Source of the DNA: JADGGV01 sp035715725
GTDB taxonomy: Bacteria; Gemmatimonadota; Gemmatimonadetes; Longimicrobiales; RSA9
Direction of reading: 5' to 3'
DNA length: 26,095 bases
Assembly: GCA_035715725.1 (NCBI GenBank)
Contig: DASTKT010000170.1
Span: 1 to 26,095, forward strand
Shown here: positions 11,723 through 18,649 of the stretch, piece after piece
How positions within the stretch are numbered: the stretch's first letter is position 1
How the letters are laid out: every line of letters begins with the position of its first letter
Program-made: the position numbers and the translations under genes
Notes under the pieces: model-generated
The model's input: the letters and a program-made list of their open reading frames with translations, nothing else
What the model was told of the DNA's origin: nothing
Databases searched by the model: none

Positions 11723-11735
11723 CGAAGGCTCTTCC

Positions 11736-12263
11736 CTACCACCCCTCCCGCTCGCGCAGCCGCGTGATGTGCGCGACGTGGTGCCGGCCGTGCCACGCGT
11801 ACAGCGCCACCTGCTGCGTGAGCGTGACGGGGCCGCTCTCGGGGTGGACGTACACGCGGTCGAAGTCGGCGTCGCCCATGTTGCGCAGCACCGCGACCCA
11901 GCGGGCCTGGACGGCGTCGAGCAGGTCGAGCGACGCCGCGACCGGCGCGGTGCGCTGGAACGGGAGCCGGGCCCAGACGGGCTCCTCGTACGTCTTGATC
12001 GTCGGCGCCTCCTCGGTGAGCGCCAGGCAGGTGCGGATGTAGCCGTTCATGTGGCTGTCGGGGACGTGGTGCACGACCTGTCGCACCGTCCAGCCGCCGG
12101 GGCGGTACGGCGTGTCGAGCTGGCGGTCGTCCAGTCCCGCCACCGCCTCGCGCAGGCGGGCCGGCGCGGCCGCGATCTCGTCGATCCAGCGGGCGCGGTC
12201 CGCCGGCGTGGCGTCGGTCGGAGGGGTGAACCGGCCGACGGGGTAGCGAAGGTCGTCACTCAT
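11736..12263 (-). CDS. DinB/YfiT-like putative metal-dependent thiol S-transferase
   Basis: A 175-aa protein with start ATG at 12263 preceded by GGAG. It follows the YfiT pattern closely: N-terminal YPVGRF, RPGGWTVRQVVHHVPDSHMN, TEEAPTIKTYEEP, and C-terminal LYAWHGRHHVAHI. His residues in VVHHVPDSH and in WHGRHHVAHI are the expected metal ligands of the DinB/YfiT four-helix fold. Family members include bacillithiol S-transferases; that specific activity is an inference. The gene lies 26 bases downstream of the ATP-grasp gene on the same strand and is probably co-transcribed. Its 3' end abuts the tandem-repeat arm of the large palindrome. Confidence 0.92.
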   Translation of the reverse strand: MSDDLRYPVGRFTPPTDATPADRARWIDEIAAAPARLREAVAGLDDRQLDTPYRPGGWTVRQVVHHVPDSHMNGYIRTCLALTEEAPTIKTYEEPVWARLPFQRTAPVAASLDLLDAVQARWVAVLRNMGDADFDRVYVHPESGPVTLTQQVALYAWHGRHHVAHITRLREREGW

Positions 12264-12289
12264 GGGGCTCCACGGTGTCGGAGTTGGGG

Positions 12290-13270
12290 TCAGGGCCGCC
12301 CCGCGGCGGCCGTTCGGTGGTCGCGTCGCGCGGGGCCGCCGGCGCGGCCGGCGCCCGCCCGCAGCGCGGCGGCGATGGCGTCGGCGAAGCGCTCGGCCGC
12401 GCGCGCCTCGCAGCCGAGGAACAGGTGCGGCTCGATCAGCTCCAGCTCTCCGAGGAGGAACGCGTCGCCACGGGGAAGCACGTCGACGCGGGCGTAGACG
12501 CACGACGATGCCGCGCGGGCGACGACGTCCGCCGCCATCTCCACGAGCGCCGCCGGCGGCGCGGCCGGCGCGAACGTGCCGCCCAGCTCGTACTGCACGC
12601 GGAAGTCCCCGGCGGCCGGCCGCTTGAGCACCGCGTGGGAGTACGCGCCGCCGAGGAAGACGAGCGACCACTCGCCCACCGCGGCCACGTCGGGCACGAA
12701 CGGCTGCACCAGCAGCGCCTCCTCGCGGAGCTGCCCGGCGAAGCGGGCCTGCTCCGCCGCATCCGGCCGCGCGCCCGCCCGCCACGTCCCGAATGCCGAC
12801 GCGGACACCTGCGGTTTCACGACGACGCCGTCGCCTTTCAGCTCGCGCGCGAGATCGGCCAGCTCCGCCGCCGCTCCGGCGTCGAGCCAGCGCGTCGGCA
12901 CGACGGGCACCCCGGCGGCCTCCAGCTCCGCGAGATAGCGCTTGCTGAGATTCCAGCGCACCCGCTCCGGCGGGTTCAGCACCGGCACGCCGGACGCCTC
13001 CACCCACGCGAGCCACTCCACGAAGCGCTCCGGCGACAGGTGGTAATCCCACGTCGAGCGGAGCACCACGAGGTCGAACGCGCCCGGCGGCGGCCCTGCC
13101 GCATTCCACGGCAGCGGCTCGACGCGGATCCCCCGCCGCGCCAGCACCGCCGCGGCGAGCGCATCGTCCGGCTGCAGCGCCGGCCGGCCGGCGCACGTCA
13201 CGAAGGCGACGCGGGCGTCCGCGCCGTCGGAGGTCGTCATCACGGCGCCACGCGCCGCACGTTCGGTCAT
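12290..13270 (-). CDS. ATP-grasp domain protein (RimK/glutathione synthetase-like ligase)
   Basis: A 326-aa protein if it starts at ATG 13270; a second ATG at 13240 would remove ten residues and neither has a strong Shine-Dalgarno. The N-terminal pre-ATP-grasp part has VAFVTCAGRPALQPDD and LVVLRSTWDYH. PERVRWNLSKRYLAELEAAGVPVVPT leads into the ATP-grasp fold. VVVKPQVSASAFGTW carries the nucleotide-binding Lys. ARVDVLP and LLGELELIEPHLFLG hold the acidic metal-binding residues. Enzymes of this fold join a carboxylate to an amine or thiol through an acyl-phosphate. The substrate is unknown. The tight pairing with the YfiT-like gene hints at a link to thiol or peptide chemistry, which is inference only. 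Confidence 0.87.
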   Translation of the reverse strand: MTERAARGAVMTTSDGADARVAFVTCAGRPALQPDDALAAAVLARRGIRVEPLPWNAAGPPPGAFDLVVLRSTWDYHLSPERFVEWLAWVEASGVPVLNPPERVRWNLSKRYLAELEAAGVPVVPTRWLDAGAAAELADLARELKGDGVVVKPQVSASAFGTWRAGARPDAAEQARFAGQLREEALLVQPFVPDVAAVGEWSLVFLGGAYSHAVLKRPAAGDFRVQYELGGTFAPAAPPAALVEMAADVVARAASSCVYARVDVLPRGDAFLLGELELIEPHLFLGCEARAAERFADAIAAALRAGAGRAGGPARRDHRTAAAGRP

Positions 13271-13615
13271 GGTCTTCGCGTATCCAGCTCGAAGCGCCGC
13301 CCGCCCGCGCCTCGCGCCGGGCCGGCGGCGGGTGGTCCCATCGTTCTTGGTAGCTTAGCAGGAAAGCCGCCCCGTCGAAACGCGCGGCCGGGCGTCGACG
13401 GTCCGGCGCGGCTCGCGAGCCGAAGCTCGCGCGGAGTGGCGGAGGGGAGCCGGGCAGTCGAGGGCCGGCCGCGGATCGTCGAAGCGCCCGGCAGGCAGAA
13501 CCCACCGGGCGCCGTCGGTTCGGGAGTCGTTCCGATCCGCGCCCCGCGCGCCGAGATGCAGATCGCGCCGGCCCTCACGCGGATGGCGCGCGGGGCCACC
13601 GGAACGCCCTCCGCC
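13271..13615. other. Intergenic spacer upstream of ATP-grasp gene
   Basis: These 345 bases separate the PIN gene stop from the ATP-grasp start, both on the minus strand. No gene is supported. A locally AT-richer patch around 13340-13365 may belong to the ATP-grasp promoter, but I cannot define boxes. A small hairpin (CGCGAGC, CGAA loop, GCTCGCG) lies at 13414-13431. Confidence 0.6.
13414..13431 (-). terminator. Possible small hairpin after PIN gene
   Basis: A 7-bp perfect stem CGCGAGC/GCTCGCG with a CGAA tetraloop lies about 185 bases beyond the stop of the PIN gene. It has no T tract. It could be a terminator or chance GC pairing. Confidence 0.2.
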
Positions 13616-14026
13616 TCACTCGCCCCCGAGCTCCCGCACCACCTCCCCCGGCGTCCGAACCCTCGCCGGCACCCGGTCCCGCACGCCCAGCAGGTGCTCG
13701 TCCATCGTGACGAGCGTGGCGCCGGCGGCGGCGGCGAGCGCGGCGAACTTCCGGTCGTCGGGGTCCGCGACGACGGAGAACGCCTCGGGGTCGGTCGGCC
13801 CGGTGAAGCGATCCTCCGGCCGGAACAGCTCCTGGACGGCCCTCCACGAGAGCGGCGGGATCTTGCGGATGATGTGCTCGGTCTCGCGCAGCGTCTCGTC
13901 GTTCCACACCAGACGCACCGCGCCGCGCCGGATCTCGTGGAGGAGGCGGCCGGAGCTGCTGGCCGGCTTGAACCCGGCCGCGACCAGCACGTTCGTGTCC
14001 AGCACGACGGTGGGCGGGTTCGGCAT
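13616..14026 (-). CDS. PIN-domain protein, putative RNase (orphan VapC-like)
   Basis: A 136-aa single PIN domain. The ATG at 14026 has GGGAG five bases upstream. It begins VVLDTNVLVAAGFKPASSSGRLL, where Asp of LDTN is the first catalytic acid. ETEHII supplies a conserved Glu, and PDDRKF and VTMDEHLL supply the remaining acidic residues of the metal centre. PIN proteins are magnesium or manganese-dependent RNases and many are toxins of type II modules. No antitoxin-like gene lies beside it: the upstream neighbour, 32 bases away, encodes a lipoprotein. It is therefore an orphan toxin-like RNase or a housekeeping PIN protein of the COG1569 type. Confidence 0.87.
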   Translation of the reverse strand: MPNPPTVVLDTNVLVAAGFKPASSSGRLLHEIRRGAVRLVWNDETLRETEHIIRKIPPLSWRAVQELFRPEDRFTGPTDPEAFSVVADPDDRKFAALAAAAGATLVTMDEHLLGVRDRVPARVRTPGEVVRELGGE

Positions 14027-14058
14027 GGGGCTCCCTTCCCCCCTGGGCCCGCGGCGTC

Positions 14059-14469
14059 CTACTCCTTGCGGAACGTCACCGCCACGGTCGGCTGCTCGCC
14101 GTCCGCCGGCCCGTACTTGATCCCGCCGGAGAGCACGTCGGCGGCCGCGAGCGTGCCGTCGAAGTGCGCGAACGTGCCGTAGTCGAAGGCGACGTCGAGG
14201 TGGATGCTCGTCCCGGCGATCGCGCCGCTCACCGCCAGCGTGCCGCTGCGGCCGGCCTCGATCGCGTAGCTGCCGGTCCCCGTGACCGTGGCGCCGTGCG
14301 CCGACAGCGTCATGCGCAGCGAGCTGCCGATCACGTTCTGGACGCGGACCCAGCTGCCGGTCAGGTGTGCGGGGAACGTCTCCGGCGGCGGGGCGGAGTC
14401 GGACGTGGCGTCGCCGTAGCAGCCGGCAAGGAGGGCGAGGAGGAGCACGCCGGACCGGACGGCCTTCAT
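14059..14469 (-). CDS. Small predicted lipoprotein
   Basis: A 136-aa protein with start ATG at 14469 and GGAGG five bases upstream. Residues 1-17 form a lipoprotein signal: MKAVRSG, a hydrophobic core and lipobox LLAGC with Cys17 as the lipidation site. The mature part is a Ser/Thr/Gly-rich beta-type sequence (TGSWVRVQNVIGSSLRMTLSAHG) resembling small beta-barrel or lipocalin-like envelope proteins. I do not recognise a named family. It is predicted to be anchored to the periplasmic face of an outer membrane. It lies 32 bases upstream of the PIN gene, so the two may share a transcript, although no functional link is evident. Confidence 0.8.
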   Translation of the reverse strand: MKAVRSGVLLLALLAGCYGDATSDSAPPPETFPAHLTGSWVRVQNVIGSSLRMTLSAHGATVTGTGSYAIEAGRSGTLAVSGAIAGTSIHLDVAFDYGTFAHFDGTLAAADVLSGGIKYGPADGEQPTVAVTFRKE

Positions 14470-14815
14470 TGGGACCTCCAGCGGGGCATCGGTGGATCGG
14501 ATGGCTCGCGCACGGCCGGGACGATGGCCGCACCCGTGAAAGAACGCGCCCGGCCCCGTCGTTCTTACACGACCGCGAGTGCGACGGCGGCAAACCGGCC
14601 TTCGCGGGCGGCCGCAGGTCCAACAACAGCGTTTTCACCGCAGAGGCGCAGAGTACGCCGAGGGGATAACGGCATCACGCCGGCCACCTGCGTACGCCGG
14701 ATCTGACATCAATAAATGATGCGTCACCCCGGTGAGCTGCCGGTGCCCGGCAATCCTCTGTGCCCTCTGCGACTCTGCGGTGAAAACGCCGTCGATCCGT
14801 TCCCATCCCCAGCCC
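14470..14815. other. Intergenic region carrying a 33-bp inverted-repeat element
   Basis: There is no gene in these 346 bases. Most of the region is the repeat element at 14631-14787. An AT-rich patch around 14705-14722 contains CATCAATAAATGATG, a 5-bp inverted repeat, between the element's ends. The Shine-Dalgarno of the lipoprotein gene lies at the left edge. Confidence 0.6.
14631..14787. repeat. 157-bp element with 33-bp terminal inverted repeats (GTTTTCACCGCAGAG family)
   Basis: The left end 14631-14663 and the reverse complement of the right end 14755-14787 both start GTTTTCACCGCAGAG and match at 28 of 33 positions. The pattern CGCAGAG recurs inside each end. A third copy of the same end lies alone at 25914-25949. 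The layout fits a dispersed non-coding repeat that can occur singly or as inverted pairs. The sequence type is familiar from intergenic DNA of several environmental phyla, but I cannot run a copy count. Confidence 0.7.
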
Positions 14816-15100
14816 TCACAGCAGCTGCTCCCCCTCCGCCAGCAGCAGCGGCCGCAGCCCCTCCGCGGCGCGGCCGGCCGCGCGGCGGGCGTAGGCGTCG
14901 CCGTACTGCGGGCCGGCGCGGTCGCGCAGGTACTTGTAGATGTCGACGGCAATGCGGACGGGCGCGGTGACAATCACCTGCTTTCCACGCCCCTGCTGGC
15001 GAAACTGTAGCTGCACTTCGGCGTGTCGGCCGTAGGCGGCATCGAGATATCCGCCCGCGATCCAGACCGACGACGGCACGATGAACGTGACTTGCTTCAT
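14816..15100 (-). CDS. Hypothetical small protein
   Basis: A 94-aa protein if started at ATG 15100 (MKQVTFIVPSSVWIAGG). A TTG at 15124 would add eight residues. GGAAAAG a short way upstream of the ATG may serve as a weak Shine-Dalgarno. The sequence has no signal peptide or membrane span. It has a beta-rich first half (VTFIVPSSVWIAGGYLDAAYG, VQLQFRQQGRGKQVIVTAPV) and a helical second half with DIYKYLRDRAG. I do not recognise the family. Codon use resembles its neighbours and the reading frame is intact, but support is modest. Confidence 0.55.
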   Translation of the reverse strand: MKQVTFIVPSSVWIAGGYLDAAYGRHAEVQLQFRQQGRGKQVIVTAPVRIAVDIYKYLRDRAGPQYGDAYARRAAGRAAEGLRPLLLAEGEQLL

Positions 15101-15261
15101 TGCAAGATCTTTTCCGACGATCAATACGCGATAGCGAAGCTCCGTTCGCGGTTCACTCCTGCGACGCCCAAGCTAAGACGCGGCTCCGGCATCCGCCAGT
15201 CGGCGCGCAGGCCCAGCACGCGGCGCGGTACGCGCCGCACACACCGGGCCCGGGCCCCCGC

Positions 15262-15284
15262 CCGCGCGGCCGCCGACCGCGCGG
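15262..15284 (-). terminator. Possible hairpin downstream of sulfatase gene
   Basis: CCGCGCGG occurs twice, separated by seven bases, and can form an 8-bp stem. It lies about 50-70 bases past the sulfatase stop on its transcribed strand. There is no T tract; each octamer is itself palindromic, so it could pair in more than one way. Confidence 0.3.
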
Positions 15285-15332
15285 ATCACCCCCGGCCGCC
15301 CTCGACCCGCCCCGGCCTCGCCCGACCTTGCC

Positions 15333-17537
15333 TCACCGCAGCGCCCGCCCGCAGCCGCGCAGCTCGCGCCCGTCCACGGCAACGACCACGCCGGTCGGGA
15401 GCCGCTCGCCCGTCGCCGGGTCGCGGCAGGCGGCGCCGTCGAGCGTCACCGTGACGGCGTGGCCGTCGCCCGTCGTGCGGTAGACGGTGTGGAAGTCGGG
15501 CCCGCTCACCTCCGCCGGCGGCGCGGCGGCGACGATGCGGGTGCGGCCGTCGTCGCCGACGAAGACCATGCGGTCGCCGCCGTGGAGCTCGAGGCTCCAC
15601 GCGGGCGCGACGCCGGCGGCGCGGAAGTCCGCGCCCCGCAGCCGGGCATCCTCCCAGGCCGCGCGGGCCGGATCGCTCCGGCAGCCGGAGTGGGCGTGCT
15701 CCGGCGACTCGACCATCGCCTCGTCGCCTCGACTCCAGAGGAGGTGGCCGTCCGCGGCGTAGCGGGCGCCGTCGGCGGAGACGGTGTGGGCCAGGCCGAC
15801 GGCGCCCTCGGGGAGGAGCAGCCAGGCGCTGTCGCGGGCGATGCGGGCGGTGAAGCGGAAGCCGTCGCAGTCGTAGGCGACCGTGCGCGCGCGCGCCGTG
15901 TCCGCGGCGCCCGGCGGGAGCGGGCGCGAGGCCGGGCGGCGCAGCTCGGCCGGGATGTCGATCGGGAAGTACGGCTCCGGGTCGCGGTCCGGCACGCGGT
16001 ACCGGCGCCGCAGATCGACGAGCTTCGCCTTCAGCTCGCGGACGACGCCGGCGTACTGCGGGTCCGCGTACACGCTGGCCAGCTCGTTCGGGTCGCGCCG
16101 CAGGTCGAACAGCTCCCATTCGCCGATCTCGTAGTAGTGGATCAGCTTGTAGCGGTCGGTGCGCACGCCGTACTGCCGGCGCACCATGTGCCAGTCGGGG
16201 TACTCGAAGTACTGGTAGTAGATGGCGTCGCGCCAGTCGGCGGGCGCCCGGCCACGCAGCAGCGGCACGAAGCTGCGCCCCTGCATCGTCGCCGGCACCG
16301 GCACGCCCGCCGCCTCGAGGAACGTCTCCGGCAGGTCGAGGTTCATGACCAGGTCCCGGTTCACCGAGCCCGGCTTCACGACTCCCGGCCAGCGCACGAG
16401 CAGCGGCGTGCGCAGCGACTCCTCGTACATCCAGCGCTTGTCGAACCAGCCGTCGTCGCCCACGAAGAAGCCCTGGTCCGAGCTGTAGATGACGAGCGTG
16501 TTCCGATCGAGCCCGTTCTCCCGCAGGAAATCGAGGATCCGCCCCATCTCCGCGTCCATCCCGGCGACGGCGCGCGAGTAGTCGGCGACGAAGCGCTGGT
16601 ACTTCCAGCGCGCGAGCGCCTCGCCCCGGAGCCCCGCGGCGCGGAACGCCTCGTTCTCCGCCGCGTACGCCCGTTCCCACGGCGCGCGCTCCTCCGGCGT
16701 CAGCTCCGGCGGCACGACGAGCTTCAGGTCGCGCGCGAACAGGTCGTGCGCGATCGTGTTCTCCGACAGCCGCGCGGGCGATGCCCGCCCCGAGCCGTCG
16801 TCCCGGAACGTCGCCGGCTCCGCGAACGTGCTGTCCCGGAACCGCGCGAGCTGCGCCGGCCCCGGGTCCCAGTACCGGTGCGGCGCGTTCAGCGTCAGCA
16901 TCAGCAGGAACGGCTTCTTCCGGTCCCGCGCCTTCAGCCAGCGCAGCGCGCGGTCCGTCAGGATCGGCGACGTGTAGCCGACGTAGCGCGCGCTGTCCGT
17001 CTCCGTGTGCAGCGTCGGGTTGTAGTACGGCCCCTGCCCCGCCAGGATCTCGAAGTGGTCGAACCCCTCCGGCGTCGTCTTCAGGTGCCACTTCCCGAAG
17101 AGCGACGTCTCGTAGCCCGCGGCCCGCAGCAGCTTCGGGAACGTCACCGTCATCGGATGCAGCGCCTCGCGGTTCGTCATCACCCCGCTCAGGTGCCCGT
17201 ACTCGCCGGTCAGCACGGTGGCCCGCGCCGGCCCGCAGATCGAGTTCGTCACGAACGCGTTCACGAACAGCATCCCCTCCCGCGCCAGCCGGTCCAGGTT
17301 CGGCGTGTCCGGCAGCCGAGCCCCGTACGCCAGGTACGGCCGGTACGCCGACAGCGCGTGCGCCGCGTGGTCGTCGGAGAGGAGGAAGACGATGTTGGGA
17401 CGGTCGTCTGCGCCGGGGACGGCGCCGGCAGCGGCCGCGGCGGTGGCCGCGACGGCCGCCGCGGCGGCGACGGCGACGGCCGCCCCGGCGGCGACGGCGA
17501 GGGCCGCGCGGCGGCGCGGCGGGTGGACGGACGGCAT
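15333..17537 (-). CDS. Secreted sulfatase with C-terminal MliC-like and COG3650-like domains
   Basis: A 734-aa protein. The ATG at 17537 has CGGAG eight bases upstream; earlier in-frame ATGs lack a site. Residues 1-42 are a signal peptide with RRR and a long Ala/Val core (Sec or Tat-like). The sulfatase domain (about 46-520) has PNIVFLLSDDHAAH with metal-binding Asp55/56, and NSICGPARATVLTG with Cys101 of the C-x-P-x-R motif that is converted to formylglycine. GKWHLK and HRYWDPGP follow, and DRYKLIHY near the end. The last 183 residues are extra: an MliC-like segment (552-620, YDCDGFRFTARI to SGC, with SADGARY and WSRGDEAMV) and a COG3650-like segment (about 638-732, PAWSLEL, VTVTLDGAACRDPATGE, GRELRGCGRAL). 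It likely removes sulfate esters outside the cytoplasm. The substrate is unknown and no maturase is in view. Confidence 0.93.
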   Translation of the reverse strand: MPSVHPPRRRAALAVAAGAAVAVAAAAAVAATAAAAAGAVPGADDRPNIVFLLSDDHAAHALSAYRPYLAYGARLPDTPNLDRLAREGMLFVNAFVTNSICGPARATVLTGEYGHLSGVMTNREALHPMTVTFPKLLRAAGYETSLFGKWHLKTTPEGFDHFEILAGQGPYYNPTLHTETDSARYVGYTSPILTDRALRWLKARDRKKPFLLMLTLNAPHRYWDPGPAQLARFRDSTFAEPATFRDDGSGRASPARLSENTIAHDLFARDLKLVVPPELTPEERAPWERAYAAENEAFRAAGLRGEALARWKYQRFVADYSRAVAGMDAEMGRILDFLRENGLDRNTLVIYSSDQGFFVGDDGWFDKRWMYEESLRTPLLVRWPGVVKPGSVNRDLVMNLDLPETFLEAAGVPVPATMQGRSFVPLLRGRAPADWRDAIYYQYFEYPDWHMVRRQYGVRTDRYKLIHYYEIGEWELFDLRRDPNELASVYADPQYAGVVRELKAKLVDLRRRYRVPDRDPEPYFPIDIPAELRRPASRPLPPGAADTARARTVAYDCDGFRFTARIARDSAWLLLPEGAVGLAHTVSADGARYAADGHLLWSRGDEAMVESPEHAHSGCRSDPARAAWEDARLRGADFRAAGVAPAWSLELHGGDRMVFVGDDGRTRIVAAAPPAEVSGPDFHTVYRTTGDGHAVTVTLDGAACRDPATGERLPTGVVVAVDGRELRGCGRALR

Positions 17538-17671
17538 CGGCAGTGCTCCGGTTCGATCGAGAGCTTCGTCCGGAGCGGCATGTCCGGACGGGGGCATCCT
17601 CCACCGACCGGCGTGGGAGCGCAAGGCCGCGGGCGGCCCCGGCGGGTTCGACGGCGGCACGCCGGGCGCGG

Positions 17672-18127
17672 TCAGCGGGTCAGCAGCCGGGGGTCGAAAG
17701 CGAAGGGCTCGGAGGTGGCCGTGATCCCCGCGGCGGCCGGATGGGCGGGGTTCAGAAGGGAGTTGATCTCGGTCGGAATGACCGCGGACGGGACCTTCAG
17801 CACGAGCGCGGCGCCGCGCCGGATCCAGGCGTCGCCGCGGACGATGCAGTCCGGGTGGTCGACGCCGCTTCGCCAGCCGTCCGGCAGCTCGTCGAGCGCG
17901 ACCTCCTCGGTAGCCGCCCCGTCGGGAACGTCGATGGTGATCGCCACCAGGTCACTCGGCACGGTGTCGACGTCGGTGTGGACCAGGTACTCGAGGGCGG
18001 CCAGCGAAAGCGTGGTCGAGGCGTAGATCACGGCGATGCCCCTGGAGTTCCAGCGGCCGCCATAAAGACGCGCCCCCTCGCCATCGAGCCTGGCAAAGGG
18101 GGCGCTGGTGATCCGGTAGAGCCGCAT
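17672..18127 (-). CDS. RES-domain toxin (NAD+-consuming), RES-Xre type II module
   Basis: A 151-aa protein of usual RES length. It begins MRLYRITSAPFARLDGEGARLYGGRWNSRG, the hallmark of the family. The conserved Arg (GGRWNSRG), Glu (LAALEYLVH) and a later Ser give the R-E-S signature. RES toxins such as MbcT deplete NAD+ and stop growth; this is known for the family, not shown here. The ATG shares its A with the TGA of the antitoxin gene, so translation is coupled and the antitoxin is made first. 134 bases separate the stop from the sulfatase start. The module seems intact with no frameshift. Confidence 0.93.
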   Translation of the reverse strand: MRLYRITSAPFARLDGEGARLYGGRWNSRGIAVIYASTTLSLAALEYLVHTDVDTVPSDLVAITIDVPDGAATEEVALDELPDGWRSGVDHPDCIVRGDAWIRRGAALVLKVPSAVIPTEINSLLNPAHPAAAGITATSEPFAFDPRLLTR

Positions 18128-18558
18128 CAGCTGTAGACGCCGTGCTGAAGCCTGCCGAGCGTGCGCTCCACGAGCTGCGCGCCGGCGTCCGTGTCCAGCA
18201 GGTCGATCGGCCGGCTCCCGTCGAGTGCGCGGTTCTCGCGACGGAGCCAGCGGTGGGCCTTCGCCTCGTCTCCGAGCACCGTCTCGGCGCGACTCACGAT
18301 GCGGAGCACGCGGGCGAGGCGATCGGACTCGTACTCCGTCAGCGTCGTCTCTTTCACCCGGCGGCGGCGCAGCGTGCGCTCGGAGACCACGAGTCGATAG
18401 ACCTCCTGGGGCTCCAGCTTGTGGGCGTCGAGGACGTGGTCGACGACCTCGACGGGGAGGCCGTTCCGGACGGCCGCCGCCGCCTCGACGGTGGCCTCCC
18501 CGAGCAGGCCGACCGTGATGACGTCTGGCTTCCGGCCCTTGCGGACGTGTTGAACCAT
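18127..18558 (-). CDS. Xre/MbcA/ParS-type antitoxin (DUF2384) of RES module
   Basis: A 143-aa protein. The ATG at 18558 has AAGGAG eight bases upstream. The N-terminal half (about 20-75) is an Xre-like helix-turn-helix region: GLPVEVVDHVLDAHKLEPQEVYRLVVSERTLRRRR. The C-terminal half is the DUF2384 toxin-binding domain: ESDRLARVLRIVSRAETVLGDEAKAHRWLRRENRALDG, ending near the C-terminus where such antitoxins plug the RES active site. It should neutralise the RES toxin and, with it, repress its own promoter. The candidate operator palindrome at 18597-18608 is about 40 bases upstream of the start. It overlaps the toxin gene by one base. Confidence 0.92.
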   Translation of the reverse strand: MVQHVRKGRKPDVITVGLLGEATVEAAAAVRNGLPVEVVDHVLDAHKLEPQEVYRLVVSERTLRRRRVKETTLTEYESDRLARVLRIVSRAETVLGDEAKAHRWLRRENRALDGSRPIDLLDTDAGAQLVERTLGRLQHGVYS

Positions 18559-18591
18559 CGGCTTCGCTCCTTCCGGCCATGTGGCCCTCAA

Positions 18592-18620
18592 AAGATGGCC
18601 AATTGGCCGGTTCCGGGCAA
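18592..18620 (-). promoter_or_regulatory. Candidate promoter of RES-Xre module
   Basis: On the minus strand TTGCCC (18615-18620) and CATCTT (18592-18597) are separated by 17 bases, a weak sigma-70-like pair. The -10 box lies about 33 bases upstream of the antitoxin start. The perfect palindrome GGCCAATTGGCC falls in the spacer and touches the -10 box. Box quality is modest. Confidence 0.4.
18597..18608. promoter_or_regulatory. Palindromic candidate operator GGCCAATTGGCC
   Basis: A perfect 12-bp palindrome upstream of the antitoxin gene, between candidate -35 and -10 boxes. Autoregulated toxin-antitoxin modules commonly have palindromic operators in this position. It is also within 55 bases of the GMC oxidoreductase stop, but transcription there runs the same way. 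Confidence 0.45.
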
Positions 18621-18649
18621 GGGGCTCGTTCTCGGGATGGGCGGACCGG

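Larger units (their letters stand above)
10403..11735. other. Long gene-free region forming a large nested imperfect palindrome
   Basis: There are no gene-like frames with credible starts or family similarity over 1.3 kb; frames that stay open are explained by GC content and repetition. The left arm segments 10540-10589 and 10593-10627 recur in reverse complement, in mirrored order, at 11678-11722 and 11510-11556. A middle pair around CGCTTGGTGTGA lies at about 10758-10774 and 11261-11276. The core holds four REP-like motifs (10930-11048). The right arm is expanded by a 39-bp tandem array and there is a 27-bp direct duplication near 11081. The structure spans roughly 10540-11722. What it does is unknown. 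Confidence 0.6.

Noticed and set aside
13267..13599. 110-codon minus-strand frame between the ATP-grasp and PIN genes
   Set aside because: No motif, Arg/Pro/Gly-rich composition and no ribosome site; it overlaps the probable promoter region of the ATP-grasp gene.
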